From Steroidobacteraceae bacterium (lineage in GTDB: Bacteria; Pseudomonadota; Gammaproteobacteria; Steroidobacterales; Steroidobacteraceae): DNA of 50,263 bases. Shown here in pieces: positions 8,755-17,454 of the stretch. The notes under the pieces are model-generated. The model saw only the letters and a program-made list of their open reading frames with translations. It did not search any database and was not told the origin of the DNA. The stretch lies in assembly GCA_027531255.1 (NCBI GenBank), contig JAPZRU010000025.1:1-50263 (forward strand), given 5' to 3'. Made by a program: the position numbers and the translations under genes. Within the stretch, counting starts at the first letter, position 1; every line of letters starts with the position of its first letter.

Positions 8755-9886
8755 AGGCCGCGACCGCGAACGCCCCCGCGTCCACGTCTAGCGCCGGCGC
8801 CCGGCCCTGCAGCTGGCTCGCGACGATGCGCGCGGCGGCCGGCCCGCCCGTGAAGCCCAGCCACGGCACGTAGCAGAGGAAGAAACCCGGCAGCCCCGGC
8901 ACCTCGCCGATCAGCGGCCGCCAGTCGTCGGTGCCGTTGACGTAAGCCGCCCACGTTCGCAGCACCTGCACCGGGCCGATCCGCGGCACGACCTCGAGCG
9001 CGACCCCGAGGTTCTGCGCCAGCGTGTCGGGGTCGGCGACCGGGCGGCCGCGGGCGTCGATCCGCGCCGGCCAACCGCCCCCGATGAGGAGTTGGCCGAG
9101 GCCGTTCTGCTTCAGCGTCAGCTTGCGGCCGGCGGAGTAGACGAGGTGCGGGACCAGCGGCTCGATCGCCTCCGTCACGCTCACCTGGATCGACGCCGCG
9201 CGCATCTCGAGCCGCACGCCGAGCCAGCCGGCCACTTCGCCGGCGGCGGCGCCGGCCGCGTTCACGACGCGCCGCGCGCGCAGCTCGCCGGTGTCGGTCG
9301 CGACAACGTAGGCCCCGCGCTCGCGGCGCAAGCCGGTGACGCGTACGCCACGGCGCACCTCGGCACCGAGCCGCGCGGCGGCGGCGGCATAGGCGGGCGC
9401 CGCCACGAGAGGGTTCGCCTTGCCCTCGACCGGGCAGAAGGCCGCGCCGATCATCCGCTCGGACAGGTACGGCGCCAGCGCGCGCAGCTCGTCGCGGCCG
9501 ATCACCTGCACGTCCGCGCCGCCGCTGCGCTCGATCGCCGCCTTGCGCTCGAGTAACGCCAGCTCTTCGTCGGTGGCGGCGACCAGCAGGCCGCCCCGCA
9601 GCTTCACCTCGAGGTCGGTACCGAGCTCGGCGGACAGGCCGCGCCACATCTCCAGGGAACCCGTGAAGAGCCTCAACGCCGGCGAAAAGGCGCGGGCCCA
9701 GTGGTCGCCGAGCAGGCGGAAGGGCTCGCTCGGGATCTGCAGGTGCAGGCTGCCGGCATTCGAGCCCGAGGCCTGGGTATTCAGATCGCCCTGCTCCAGC
9801 AGCGTGACCGGCACCCCGTCCGCGGCGAGGTAGTAGGCGGTCGCGCAGCCTGTCAGGCCACCGCCGATCACGATCACGTCCGCCAT
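8753..9886 (-). CDS. FAD-dependent oxidoreductase (DadA/HcnC/SoxB-like)
   Basis: A 377-aa DAO-fold flavoprotein. The N-terminus carries the dinucleotide motif with G8-G-G-L-T-G13 and an E at the end of the second strand. The A-S-G-S-N-A-G-S-L motif follows, a FAD contact typical of D-amino acid dehydrogenase, sarcosine oxidase beta and HcnC. It has no membrane segment or signal peptide. It converges on the ABC operon and is divergent from the DapA-family gene across about 250 bp. With the HcnA/B-like fusion it would make the oxidase part of a D-amino acid/D-hydroxyproline or opine dehydrogenase (inference). Confidence 0.83.
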   Translation of the reverse strand: MADVIVIGGGLTGCATAYYLAADGVPVTLLEQGDLNTQASGSNAGSLHLQIPSEPFRLLGDHWARAFSPALRLFTGSLEMWRGLSAELGTDLEVKLRGGLLVAATDEELALLERKAAIERSGGADVQVIGRDELRALAPYLSERMIGAAFCPVEGKANPLVAAPAYAAAAARLGAEVRRGVRVTGLRRERGAYVVATDTGELRARRVVNAAGAAAGEVAGWLGVRLEMRAASIQVSVTEAIEPLVPHLVYSAGRKLTLKQNGLGQLLIGGGWPARIDARGRPVADPDTLAQNLGVALEVVPRIGPVQVLRTWAAYVNGTDDWRPLIGEVPGLPGFFLCYVPWLGFTGGPAAARIVASQLQGRAPALDVDAGAFAVAA

Positions 9887-10140
9887 GCTGCCCCCGTTTC
9901 CATCCGCGGCCGCACGAGCGCCGGCGGCAGCAGCGCACGCCGCGCCGGCCGGCGGCGGCTCGGGCGCGCGACTTGCAATTGCGCCGCCACCGTTGTGCGA
10001 TATGCTAACGAGTGTGCGGGGGACGTCACAATGCGCTCGCCGGCTCCCGGAGCCGCGCCTGCCACCGGAGCGGGTTCCGCCCGCTACCGGGTGTCAGACG
10101 GGCGCGGCGGCGGATCGCACTTAAAGAGCCAGAGGAACAC
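9887..10140. promoter_or_regulatory. Divergent promoter region between oxidase and DapA-family gene
   Basis: About 250 bp between two divergent starts, so both promoters should lie here. A short, less GC-rich patch around 9990-10015 (TGCGATATGCTAACG) is the best place for a -10 element. GAGGAAC precedes the ATG at 10141. No regulator gene is next to it. Confidence 0.35.
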
Positions 10141-11088
10141 ATGCCCAAGACCTTTCGTGGCAGCTTCACGGTCGCCGTCACGCCATTCACCCACGACGGC
10201 CAGGCCATCTGCGTCGAGTCGCTCAAGCGCTTCCTCGACTGGCAGCTCGCCTGCGGCGTGCCCGGCGTCATCATGCTCGGCACGACCGGCGAGTTCCTGA
10301 CGATCTCCGACGCCGAGCGCCGCCTGCTGGTCGAGACGACCGTCCAGCACGTCGCCGGCCGGATGGACGTGCTGATCGGAACCGCGAACGCCTACACGCC
10401 GAACGCGGTCCGCTACTCCCGCGAGGCGGAGCAGATGGGTGCGGACGGGCTGATGATCATCCCGCCGTACTACTACACGCCGACCGACGACGAGATCTTC
10501 GGCTACTACCGCGCGATCAGCGAGGCGGTCTCGATCCCGATCATGCTCTACAACAACCCGTTCACCTCGAACGTGGACATGTCGTCGAAGCTGGTCGCGC
10601 GCCTGACGAAGGCCTTCCACAACGTCCGCTACATCAAGGAGGCGAGCAACGACGTGGGGCGCGTCGCCGAGGTCGTCGAGCGCACGGACGGCGTGATGAA
10701 CGTGTTCGCGGGCGAGCGCTCCTGCGAGAGTTTCCTCCTCGGCGCCGTCGGCTACGTGAACCCCTACGGCAACTACATGCCGTACGCGACGAAGCGGCTC
10801 TGGGACTTCCTGTTCGAAGGCAGGCTCGACGACGCCCGCGCGATCCAGCGGATCTGCGACCGCTTCGACGAGATCATCGCCGAAGGGCACCCGACCTACG
10901 GCCACCAGTGCTACTCCAAGGCGCTGGCCGCCGCCGCCGGCTACCCCGTCGGCGACGTCCGCGCACCGATCACGCGCTTCGACCAGCTCGGCGAGGAGGG
11001 CCGGTCGCGGATGGCGAAGCTGGTGCCGCTGCTGCACGAGATGGATCGGCTGATGCAGCGCCTCGACGCGAGGCAGAAGACCGCGTGA
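10141..11088 (+). CDS. Dihydrodipicolinate synthase/N-acetylneuraminate lyase family protein
   Basis: DapA-family TIM barrel of 315 aa, a class I aldolase/deaminase. G48-T-T-G-E is the carboxylate-binding motif, Y137 (I-M-L-Y-N-N-P) is the catalytic Tyr and K166 in Y-I-K-E-A-S is the Schiff-base lysine. The start is ATG at 10141 with AGAGGAAC ahead of it; longer readings upstream are not protein-like. The family includes pyrroline-4-hydroxy-2-carboxylate deaminase (HypD), which acts directly after D-hydroxyproline dehydrogenase. The adjacent dehydrogenase genes and importer make that role plausible, but true DapA, 2-keto-3-deoxy acid aldolases and sialate lyases share the same motifs. GTGA overlap links it to the next gene. 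Confidence 0.85.
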   Translation: MPKTFRGSFTVAVTPFTHDGQAICVESLKRFLDWQLACGVPGVIMLGTTGEFLTISDAERRLLVETTVQHVAGRMDVLIGTANAYTPNAVRYSREAEQMGADGLMIIPPYYYTPTDDEIFGYYRAISEAVSIPIMLYNNPFTSNVDMSSKLVARLTKAFHNVRYIKEASNDVGRVAEVVERTDGVMNVFAGERSCESFLLGAVGYVNPYGNYMPYATKRLWDFLFEGRLDDARAIQRICDRFDEIIAEGHPTYGHQCYSKALAAAAGYPVGDVRAPITRFDQLGEEGRSRMAKLVPLLHEMDRLMQRLDARQKTA

Positions 11089-12218
11089 ACGGCGCCACCG
11101 GCGGGCCCCCCGCGCTGCCCGCCTCCTTCACGCCCCTCACGGTGCGGAGCGTGACGTTCCGCAACCGGATCGTCGTCTCGCCGATGTGTCAGTACGCGGC
11201 GGTCGAGGGCTTCGTCGGTGCCTGGCACCTCGCGCACCATGCACGCTTCGCGCTCGGCGGCGTCGGAGGCGTGCTCGTCGAGGCCAGCGGCGTCACGCGC
11301 GAGGGACGCATCACGCCCGGTTGCCTCGGGATCTGGGCCGACGCCCACGTCCAGGGGCTGCGGCAGATCGTCGACCTGTACCGCACCTACGGCATCCCGG
11401 TCGGAATCCAACTCGCGCATGCGGGCCGCAAGGCGAGCGCGGCGGTACCCCTCGAAGGCGGCGCGCCGCTGGTCGGCGGGCCGCGTGCGGCCGAAGCCTG
11501 GGAGACGGTGGCGCCGAGCCCGATCCCGCTCGGGGCGGCGTGGCCGACGCCGCGTGCGCTGAGCGGCGCGGAGGTGAAGGCCATCGTCGCGGCCTTCGCC
11601 GCCGCCGCACGGCGCGCGGTCGAGGCGGGTTTCGACTTCGTCGAGATCCACGCGGCCCACGGTTACCTGGTGCACTCGTTCCTCGCACCGGCTTCGAACC
11701 GCCGCGACGACGAGTGGGGCGGCGACGCCGCCGGCCGCCGGCGCTTCGCGCTCGCGGTGGCGGACGCCGTGCGGCGGGCGGTGCCGGACTCGATGCCGGT
11801 GTTCTGTCGCGTCTCCTCGGTGGACGGGGTCGACGGTGGCGTGACGCTGGACGACACCATCGCGCTCGCACGCGAACTGCGCGCGCGCGGCGTGGACGTC
11901 CTCGACTGCTCCTCCGGTGGCATCACCGGCGCTTCCGGGCGGGCGAGCGTGCCCCCCTCGCCGGGCTTCCTCGTGCCGTATGCGCGCGCGGTGGCTCACG
12001 CGACCGGCGTGACGACGATGGCGGTCGGGATGATCGATACGCCGGCCCTGGTCGAACGCGTGATCGCTGCCGGCGATGCGCAGCTCGTCGCGATCGGCAG
12101 GCAATTGCTCGCCGAGCCCTCGTTCGCGTACCGCGCGGCGGTCGAGCTCGGGCACCCGGATCCGGAGAGCCTGCTACCGCCGCCCTACACATGGCCGCTG
12201 CGGCGGCGCAGGGCCTGA
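11085..12218 (+). CDS. NADH:flavin oxidoreductase, Old Yellow Enzyme (YqjM-like)
   Basis: FMN-dependent TIM-barrel reductase of 377 aa. P-M-C-Q-Y with its Cys near the N-terminus marks the thermophilic-like YqjM subclass. The I-Q-L-A-H-A-G-R-K motif, H-A-A-H-G-Y-L substrate/FMN loop and S-N-R-R-D-D-E-W-G-G complete the family signature. The start is probably GTG at 11085, overlapping the DapA-family stop as GTGA, which indicates translational coupling. OYEs reduce activated C=C bonds of enones, enals and nitroalkenes. Here it may handle an unsaturated intermediate of the same pathway or act in detoxification. Confidence 0.87.
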   Translation: MNGATGGPPALPASFTPLTVRSVTFRNRIVVSPMCQYAAVEGFVGAWHLAHHARFALGGVGGVLVEASGVTREGRITPGCLGIWADAHVQGLRQIVDLYRTYGIPVGIQLAHAGRKASAAVPLEGGAPLVGGPRAAEAWETVAPSPIPLGAAWPTPRALSGAEVKAIVAAFAAAARRAVEAGFDFVEIHAAHGYLVHSFLAPASNRRDDEWGGDAAGRRRFALAVADAVRRAVPDSMPVFCRVSSVDGVDGGVTLDDTIALARELRARGVDVLDCSSGGITGASGRASVPPSPGFLVPYARAVAHATGVTTMAVGMIDTPALVERVIAAGDAQLVAIGRQLLAEPSFAYRAAVELGHPDPESLLPPPYTWPLRRRRA

Positions 12219-12327
12219 GGGCTTGGGCTGTCTAGGCGCCGGACATCCACCGTCGGCGCGCCGGGTCCGGTACTCCGCGCGCCGCGATCGCTTCGCCGGG
12301 GAATGCACCGCGCGTGAACGGACCCGA

Positions 12328-12804
12328 TCACCGGGAGGACCGTCGATGGAGCGACCGGCGCCTGAACTCGTCCAACGAGTAGCCGCCGGCGCCGCGCAGC
12401 GCGATGGCCAGTACAGCGGCACCCCACACGATCGACCAGCGTCCCGCGTTGCTCGGCGGCCCCCCGGTGAGCCAGAAATAGCCGTTGGGCCAGTGCAGCA
12501 GCACGGAGATCGCGATCGCGCCGGCGACGGCGAAGGCCATGGGGCGCGTCAGCAGCCCGACGACGATGAGCACCCCACCGACGAGTTCGAGCGCGCCGAG
12601 CGACAGGGCGACGAGTTCGCCGGCCGGCACGCCGTTCGCTTCGAGCCAGGCGCCGTTGCGTGCGAGGCCCTGCCCGCCCGCGCCGAACAGCCTGCCGAGT
12701 CCGTGAGGGATCAGCATCCCGCCCACGGACAGCCTCAGCAGCACGTCGCCGAGCGCGGCAATCGTTCGAGACGAACGTTCGTCCGGTGTGGCGCTGGCCT
12801 GCAC
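12328..12804 (-). CDS. DoxX family membrane protein
   Basis: Small integral membrane protein of 158 aa. The DoxX pattern R-L-S-V-G-G-M-L-I-P-H-G is followed by about four membrane helices and G-P-P-S-N-A-G-R near the C-terminal part. I place the start at GTG 12804 because GGAGGG sits about 9 bases upstream; no ATG exists until the first helix. It is divergent from the cytochrome c-glucose dehydrogenase gene, sharing a 96-bp promoter region. DoxX proteins often sit near redox enzymes but their function is mostly undefined. Confidence 0.8.
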   Translation of the reverse strand: MQASATPDERSSRTIAALGDVLLRLSVGGMLIPHGLGRLFGAGGQGLARNGAWLEANGVPAGELVALSLGALELVGGVLIVVGLLTRPMAFAVAGAIAISVLLHWPNGYFWLTGGPPSNAGRWSIVWGAAVLAIALRGAGGYSLDEFRRRSLHRRSSR

Positions 12805-12900
12805 TCGCCTGCCCTCCGTACGACGGCGCGTCAAATATCGACGCTGTGCCCGGCCGCGAACCTTCGCATCGAATTCGCCCTGCGTCCAGCGTCGTCGGCG

Positions 12901-14487
12901 ATGGGGAACGATCCAGTGGTCCACCTCCAGCGACGTGCACGGGGCTGCCGGGCGGCGGCACTCCCGGCGTTCTCGACGGTCCTCCTGCTCGCCGGCCCGG
13001 TCGCTTCGGCCGGTGCGGCGCTCGCGCCCGACGCCCGGGCCTATGCCGAGCACTGCGCCGAGTGCCACGGTGCCTCGCTCGGAGGCGGCCGCGCGCCACC
13101 GCTGCTCGACGCGAAATGGACGCGGCCCGGAGGTGCCGATGCGCTGCAGCGCTCGATACGCGAGGGCGTACCGGCGCGCGGCATGCCGGCGTTCTCAGGC
13201 GTCCTGCCACCCTCCACGCTGGACGCGATCGCCATGCACGTGCTCGCGCGCAACGCTGCCGCCGGCGCCGAGCGGGTTTTCGCGCCGACGGCGGGCGATC
13301 GCGAGGAATCCGACCTTCACGACTACAGGATCGAGCCACTGGTCGTCGCAGGTCTCGACCGACCGCGATCGATCGCGCTCCTCGCGGAAGGCGGCGGCCT
13401 CGTCACCGACGCGCGCGGACTGCGGCGGTTCGACGCGAGCGGTCTCCGCCCCGAGCCCATCGAGGGCCTGCCGGCGCACGACGCCCTCGAAGACGTTTCA
13501 CCGCATCCCGACTACGCTCGCCACGGCTGGATCTACCTGACCTACGTCTGCAGTTCCGCCTGCGGGCACGCCGAACGGCACCGGTACGCGGTCGCGCGCG
13601 GCCGATTGAGGGACGGGCGGTGGAGCGACGGCGAGGTCCTGGCCTGGTTCGGCGACGGGGACGCCTCCTACGGCGTCGCGAAGCTCGCGTTCGACGGCGC
13701 GGGACACGTCTACTTCACGCTGTCCGGCGCCGAGCGCCCCGGGCTCGACCCTGCGGACTTCGAGGCCGAGATCGCGCGTCCCCGCGATCTCGGCAGCCAT
13801 CGCGGCAAGGTGTTCCGGCTGCGCGACGACGGCGGGGTGCCCCGCGACAACCCATTCGTCGACCTCGCGGGAGCGCTTCCCGCCATCTGGAGCTCTGGTC
13901 ATCGCGGACTCAGCGGGCTCGCGTACGACCGCGAGACCGGCGCGCTCTGGGCGACCGAGCACGGGCCGTGGGGCGGGGACGAACTGAATCGGATCGAGCC
14001 CGGTGCAGACTACGGCTGGCCGGCGGTGTCCTTCGGCTACCACTACGGGGGCGCACCCCGCGGGGCCGCCCACGCGGCCGACGTACGCCCCCCCGTCTTC
14101 CACTGGACGCCCGCCATCGGAATCTCGAACGTGCTCGTCTATCGCGGCTCTGCGTTCCCGCGGTGGCAGGGCCACGTCTTCGTCGGTGCGCTGGGCGAGC
14201 GGATCGGCCGCACGCTCTACCGGTTCCAACTCGACGACGGCCGGGCGCGGCTCTATGCCTACCCGACGGATGCCGACGGGCGCGTGCTCCGCGACGGGGA
14301 CGGCCGTCCGCGTCCGCGCGCCTCGCGCTTCGAGGAGGTCGCGCCGGACGTGGGACGCATCCGCGACCTGCGCGAGGGACCGGACGGGTACCTCTACCTG
14401 CTGCTCGAACACCCGGATCGCGTAGTGCGGCTCGTGCCCGTGGAACCCAGCGGACGCGACGCCGGCACGCCCGAGGGGAGACCCTGA
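12901..14487 (+). CDS. Cytochrome c-PQQ sugar dehydrogenase fusion (GSDH/sorbosone dehydrogenase family)
   Basis: Exported 528-aa fusion protein. A signal peptide (Arg-rich start, then a hydrophobic segment ending near A-G-A-A) leads to a cytochrome c domain with haem motif C-A-E-C-H and a likely Met ligand in G-M-P-A-F. From about residue 135 on there is a soluble glucose/sorbosone dehydrogenase-type six-bladed propeller: L-D-R-P-R-S-I, then H-P-D-Y-A, S-S-G-H-R, T-E-H-G-P-W-G-G-D-E and Y-G-W-P. The T-E-H-G-P and Y-G-W-P motifs are hallmarks of the PQQ-dependent aldose dehydrogenase family. The start at 12901 gives a proper export signal. TGATG couples it to the next quinoprotein. Expected role: periplasmic oxidation of a sugar or alcohol with electrons passed to its own haem. 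Confidence 0.85.
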   Translation: MGNDPVVHLQRRARGCRAAALPAFSTVLLLAGPVASAGAALAPDARAYAEHCAECHGASLGGGRAPPLLDAKWTRPGGADALQRSIREGVPARGMPAFSGVLPPSTLDAIAMHVLARNAAAGAERVFAPTAGDREESDLHDYRIEPLVVAGLDRPRSIALLAEGGGLVTDARGLRRFDASGLRPEPIEGLPAHDALEDVSPHPDYARHGWIYLTYVCSSACGHAERHRYAVARGRLRDGRWSDGEVLAWFGDGDASYGVAKLAFDGAGHVYFTLSGAERPGLDPADFEAEIARPRDLGSHRGKVFRLRDDGGVPRDNPFVDLAGALPAIWSSGHRGLSGLAYDRETGALWATEHGPWGGDELNRIEPGADYGWPAVSFGYHYGGAPRGAAHAADVRPPVFHWTPAIGISNVLVYRGSAFPRWQGHVFVGALGERIGRTLYRFQLDDGRARLYAYPTDADGRVLRDGDGRPRPRASRFEEVAPDVGRIRDLREGPDGYLYLLLEHPDRVVRLVPVEPSGRDAGTPEGRP

Positions 14488-16679
14488 TGCCCTGCAAGCC
14501 CAAGTTCCTCGACGCCGTCCGGGTAGCCACTATCTGCTTGGGCACCGTGACCTCGGTGGCGATTTCCCTCGCAGCGGATCCCGGGGTTCGCCCTCGTGTG
14601 CGCGAACCGGCGATCGCGGTCACGCCCGCCCTGCTCGCACGCGGCGCGGAGCTCCATCGGGTGCACTGCGCCAGCTGTCACGGCGAGGACGGGCGCGGCG
14701 ACACGCCTGCGGGACGCGCCTTCGCGTCGCGCCCCGCCGACCACACCGATGCGCGCGCGATGCTCGCGTTCCACGACGGCGACCTCGCCGCGCGGATCCG
14801 CCATGGCGCCTTCCAGATGCCCGCGTTCCCGCAGATTCGCGGCGACGACCTGGTCGCGCTCGTCGCGTTCGTACGCTCGCAGAGCCGCCTCGACCTGCGC
14901 TCCGTGGAACTGCAGACGCTGGCCGACGGCGAGGTCCGCGACTTCGTGCCGGTCACGCAGGCGATGCTGGACGATCCGCCCGCGAGCGAGTGGCTGATGT
15001 ACCGGCGCACCTACAACGCGTGGGGCTACAGCCCGCTGGACCAGGTGCGTCGCGACAACGTCTCGGAACTCGAACTCGCGTGGTCGCGTGCGCTGACGCC
15101 CGGCCGCCAGTACGTCACGCCGCTCGCCTACCGTGGCGTGCTCTACGTCGAGAGCCCCCGCGACATCATCCAGGCGCTCGACGCCCGCACGGGCGATCTG
15201 ATCTGGGAATACCGCTGGGAGCGGCGCGCGCGCCCCGGGGAGCCCTCGCGCGTCGTGATCCCCGAGGTCCGCGGCACCCGCAACATCGCGATCGCGGGCG
15301 ACCGCATCTTCCATCTCACGGCGGATGCGTACCTGATCGCGCTCGACGCCCGCACGGGCGCGCTGGTCTGGGCGACGCCGGAGACCGCGGGGGACCGCGG
15401 CATCACGCACTCCGCCGGCCCGCTCGTCGTCGACGGTCGCGTGATCAGCGGCCGCGGGGCGTCCCCCGGGGGCGGCCCGGAGGTCGCCTACATCGCGGCG
15501 CACGACGCGGCGACCGGCCGCGAGCTCTGGCGGTTCCACACCATTCCGCGCCCCGGCGAGCCCGGTGACGACTCGTGGAAGGGTGTGCCCTACGCCCACC
15601 GCCAGCACGTCGGATCGTGGGGCTTCGGCAGCTACGACCGTGGGCTCGACACGATCTACTGGGGCACCTCCGTGCCCGCACCGTCGCTCGAGGCCGTGCG
15701 CGGCACGCCGGGCGGCGACGTGCTGTACTCCAATTCGACCGTCGCGCTCGATCCGGCGACCGGCCGGCTGCGCTGGCACTACCAGCACCTGCCGCGCGAC
15801 AACTGGGACCTCGACCACGTGTTCGAGCGATTTCTGCTCGACGCGGTGGTCGCGCCCGACCCTCGCGAGGTGCGCTGGATCAGTCCCCGCGTGCGCCCGG
15901 GCGAGCGGCGGCGGGTCGTTTCCGGGATGCCCGGCAAGACGGGCATCGTCTACACGCTGGACGCCGCGACGGGCGAGTTCCTTTGGGCGCGGGAGACGAT
16001 CCACCAGAACGTGGTGGGCGACATCGACGCGGCGACCGGACGGGTCGCCATCGACGAGCGCCGGGTGCCGCGGCCGTTCCAGGAGATGTTCGTCTGCCCC
16101 GGCAATGCCGGCGGCAAGAACTGGATGGCGGGAGCCTACAGCCCGCGCACTCGCCTGATGTACCAGCCGGTGCTGAACGCCTGCATGCTGCAGACGGGTA
16201 CCGCCGAACGGTTCGCGCCGGGGATGGGCTACGCCGTGAACTGGGTGATGGTGGAGGACCCCGCGCTGCGCGGCCGCGACCCCTATCCCGTCGGCAGCCT
16301 TCTTGCGGTCTCGCCGCATGACGGGCGACGCGCGTGGCGTCACGACCAGCGGGCGGGACTCGTCAGCGGGCTGATCGCCACGGCGGGCGGACTGGTTTTC
16401 GGCGGCGACGCGAACCGACGCTTCAGGGCCTTCGACGACGAGACCGGCCGCATGCTGTGGGAGACGATTCTCTCGGCGCCCGTGACGGGTCATCCGGTCA
16501 GCTACGCGGTCGACGGCGTGCAGTACGTCGCCGTGACCGCGGGCGGCAGTACGCACGCCGACAAGACCGCGCTGTCGCTGCACCCGGAGATCAAGGTGCC
16601 GCAGGGGCTGAACACCCTGTTCGTGTACCGACTGGCGGATCGCGCCGGGGCCGGCGCCGCGTCGGGACCGGGCCCGTGA
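14487..16679 (+). CDS. PQQ-dependent dehydrogenase with N-terminal cytochrome c domain
   Basis: Exported quinoprotein of 730 aa. After an export signal of about 30 residues comes a cytochrome c domain (C-A-S-C-H-G at about 65-70). An eight-bladed PQQ propeller follows, with W-repeats such as L-D-A-R-T-G-D-L-I-W and L-D-P-A-T-G-R-L-R-W-H-Y, and the typical N-W-D-L-D-H segment. The haem is at the N-terminus, whereas classic type II quinohaemoprotein alcohol dehydrogenases carry it at the C-terminus. ATG at 14487 overlaps the previous stop, with GAGGGGAG in front. The likely substrate is an alcohol or aldehyde; with the preceding enzyme it forms a two-step periplasmic oxidation unit (inference). 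PQQ synthesis genes are not in the window. Confidence 0.85.
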   Translation: MPCKPKFLDAVRVATICLGTVTSVAISLAADPGVRPRVREPAIAVTPALLARGAELHRVHCASCHGEDGRGDTPAGRAFASRPADHTDARAMLAFHDGDLAARIRHGAFQMPAFPQIRGDDLVALVAFVRSQSRLDLRSVELQTLADGEVRDFVPVTQAMLDDPPASEWLMYRRTYNAWGYSPLDQVRRDNVSELELAWSRALTPGRQYVTPLAYRGVLYVESPRDIIQALDARTGDLIWEYRWERRARPGEPSRVVIPEVRGTRNIAIAGDRIFHLTADAYLIALDARTGALVWATPETAGDRGITHSAGPLVVDGRVISGRGASPGGGPEVAYIAAHDAATGRELWRFHTIPRPGEPGDDSWKGVPYAHRQHVGSWGFGSYDRGLDTIYWGTSVPAPSLEAVRGTPGGDVLYSNSTVALDPATGRLRWHYQHLPRDNWDLDHVFERFLLDAVVAPDPREVRWISPRVRPGERRRVVSGMPGKTGIVYTLDAATGEFLWARETIHQNVVGDIDAATGRVAIDERRVPRPFQEMFVCPGNAGGKNWMAGAYSPRTRLMYQPVLNACMLQTGTAERFAPGMGYAVNWVMVEDPALRGRDPYPVGSLLAVSPHDGRRAWRHDQRAGLVSGLIATAGGLVFGGDANRRFRAFDDETGRMLWETILSAPVTGHPVSYAVDGVQYVAVTAGGSTHADKTALSLHPEIKVPQGLNTLFVYRLADRAGAGAASGPGP

Positions 16680-16758
16680 TGCGATCGGCGCCGCTGCGGG
16701 TGCGTAGAATCGAGGAGCCCCGAGCAACCCCGCTGCCGTCACCACGCAGGAGTCCGGC

Positions 16759-17451
16759 ATGATCCGCTTCTTCTACAACATGGCGCCCAATCCGATGAAG
16801 GTGGCGCTGTTCCTCGAGGAGGCAGGCCTCGGGTACGAGGCCGTGGCGATCGACACGCGACGGGGGGACCAGCACAGCGCGGCGTTCCGCGCGATCAACC
16901 CCAACGGCAAGGTTCCGGCGATCGTCGACGGCGACACCGTCGTGTTCGACAGCAACGCCATCCTCCTCTATCTCGCGGAGAAGACCGGGCAGTTCCTGCC
17001 ACCCGCGGGCGACGCCTCGCGCGGGGCGCTGCTGTCCTGGCTGCTGTTCGTAGCCTCCGGCGTCGGCCCGTTCTCGGGCCAGGCGGTGCATTTTCGTAAG
17101 TTCGCGCCCGGCGAGAATCCCTACGCGCTGAAGCGCTACGACTACGAAGCGCGACGCCACTGGGGCATCGTGGAGGAGCGCCTCGCGCGGCATCGCTGGA
17201 TGCTGGGCGACGACTACACCATCGTCGACATGGCCGTCTGGGGTTGGGGCTCGCGGCTGCACTACATGCTGGCCGACGAGGCGATCATGGCCAGGTACCC
17301 GAACCTCGACCGGCTGATGCGGGAGATCGACGCGCGCCCCGCGGCCCAGCGCGCGAAGGCGCTCGAGCGCAGGCATCCCTTCAAGGTCGAGTTCGACGAG
17401 GAGGCGATGCGCGCGCTCTACCCGCAGATCTACGCGCCGGACCCGGCCTGA
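16759..17451 (+). CDS. Glutathione S-transferase family protein
   Basis: GST of 230 aa with an N-terminal thioredoxin fold (N-M-A-P-N-P-M-K-V, then V-P-A-I-V-D cis-Pro loop and D-S-N-A-I glutathione gamma-glutamyl contact) and an all-helical C-terminal domain. The layout matches the bacterial YghU/YfcG-like group. AGGAG precedes the ATG. It is 79 bp downstream of the quinoprotein and 3 bp ahead of the SDR, so the two short genes probably share a transcript. Role: conjugation or disulfide reduction of a reactive compound. Confidence 0.88.
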   Translation: MIRFFYNMAPNPMKVALFLEEAGLGYEAVAIDTRRGDQHSAAFRAINPNGKVPAIVDGDTVVFDSNAILLYLAEKTGQFLPPAGDASRGALLSWLLFVASGVGPFSGQAVHFRKFAPGENPYALKRYDYEARRHWGIVEERLARHRWMLGDDYTIVDMAVWGWGSRLHYMLADEAIMARYPNLDRLMREIDARPAAQRAKALERRHPFKVEFDEEAMRALYPQIYAPDPA

Positions 17452-17454
17452 GCC

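Noticed and set aside
12660-14486. Upstream extension of the second quinoprotein frame (long open frame from 12660)
   Set aside because: It overlaps the whole cytochrome c-GSDH gene in another frame; the export signal begins at ATG 14487 with a ribosome site.
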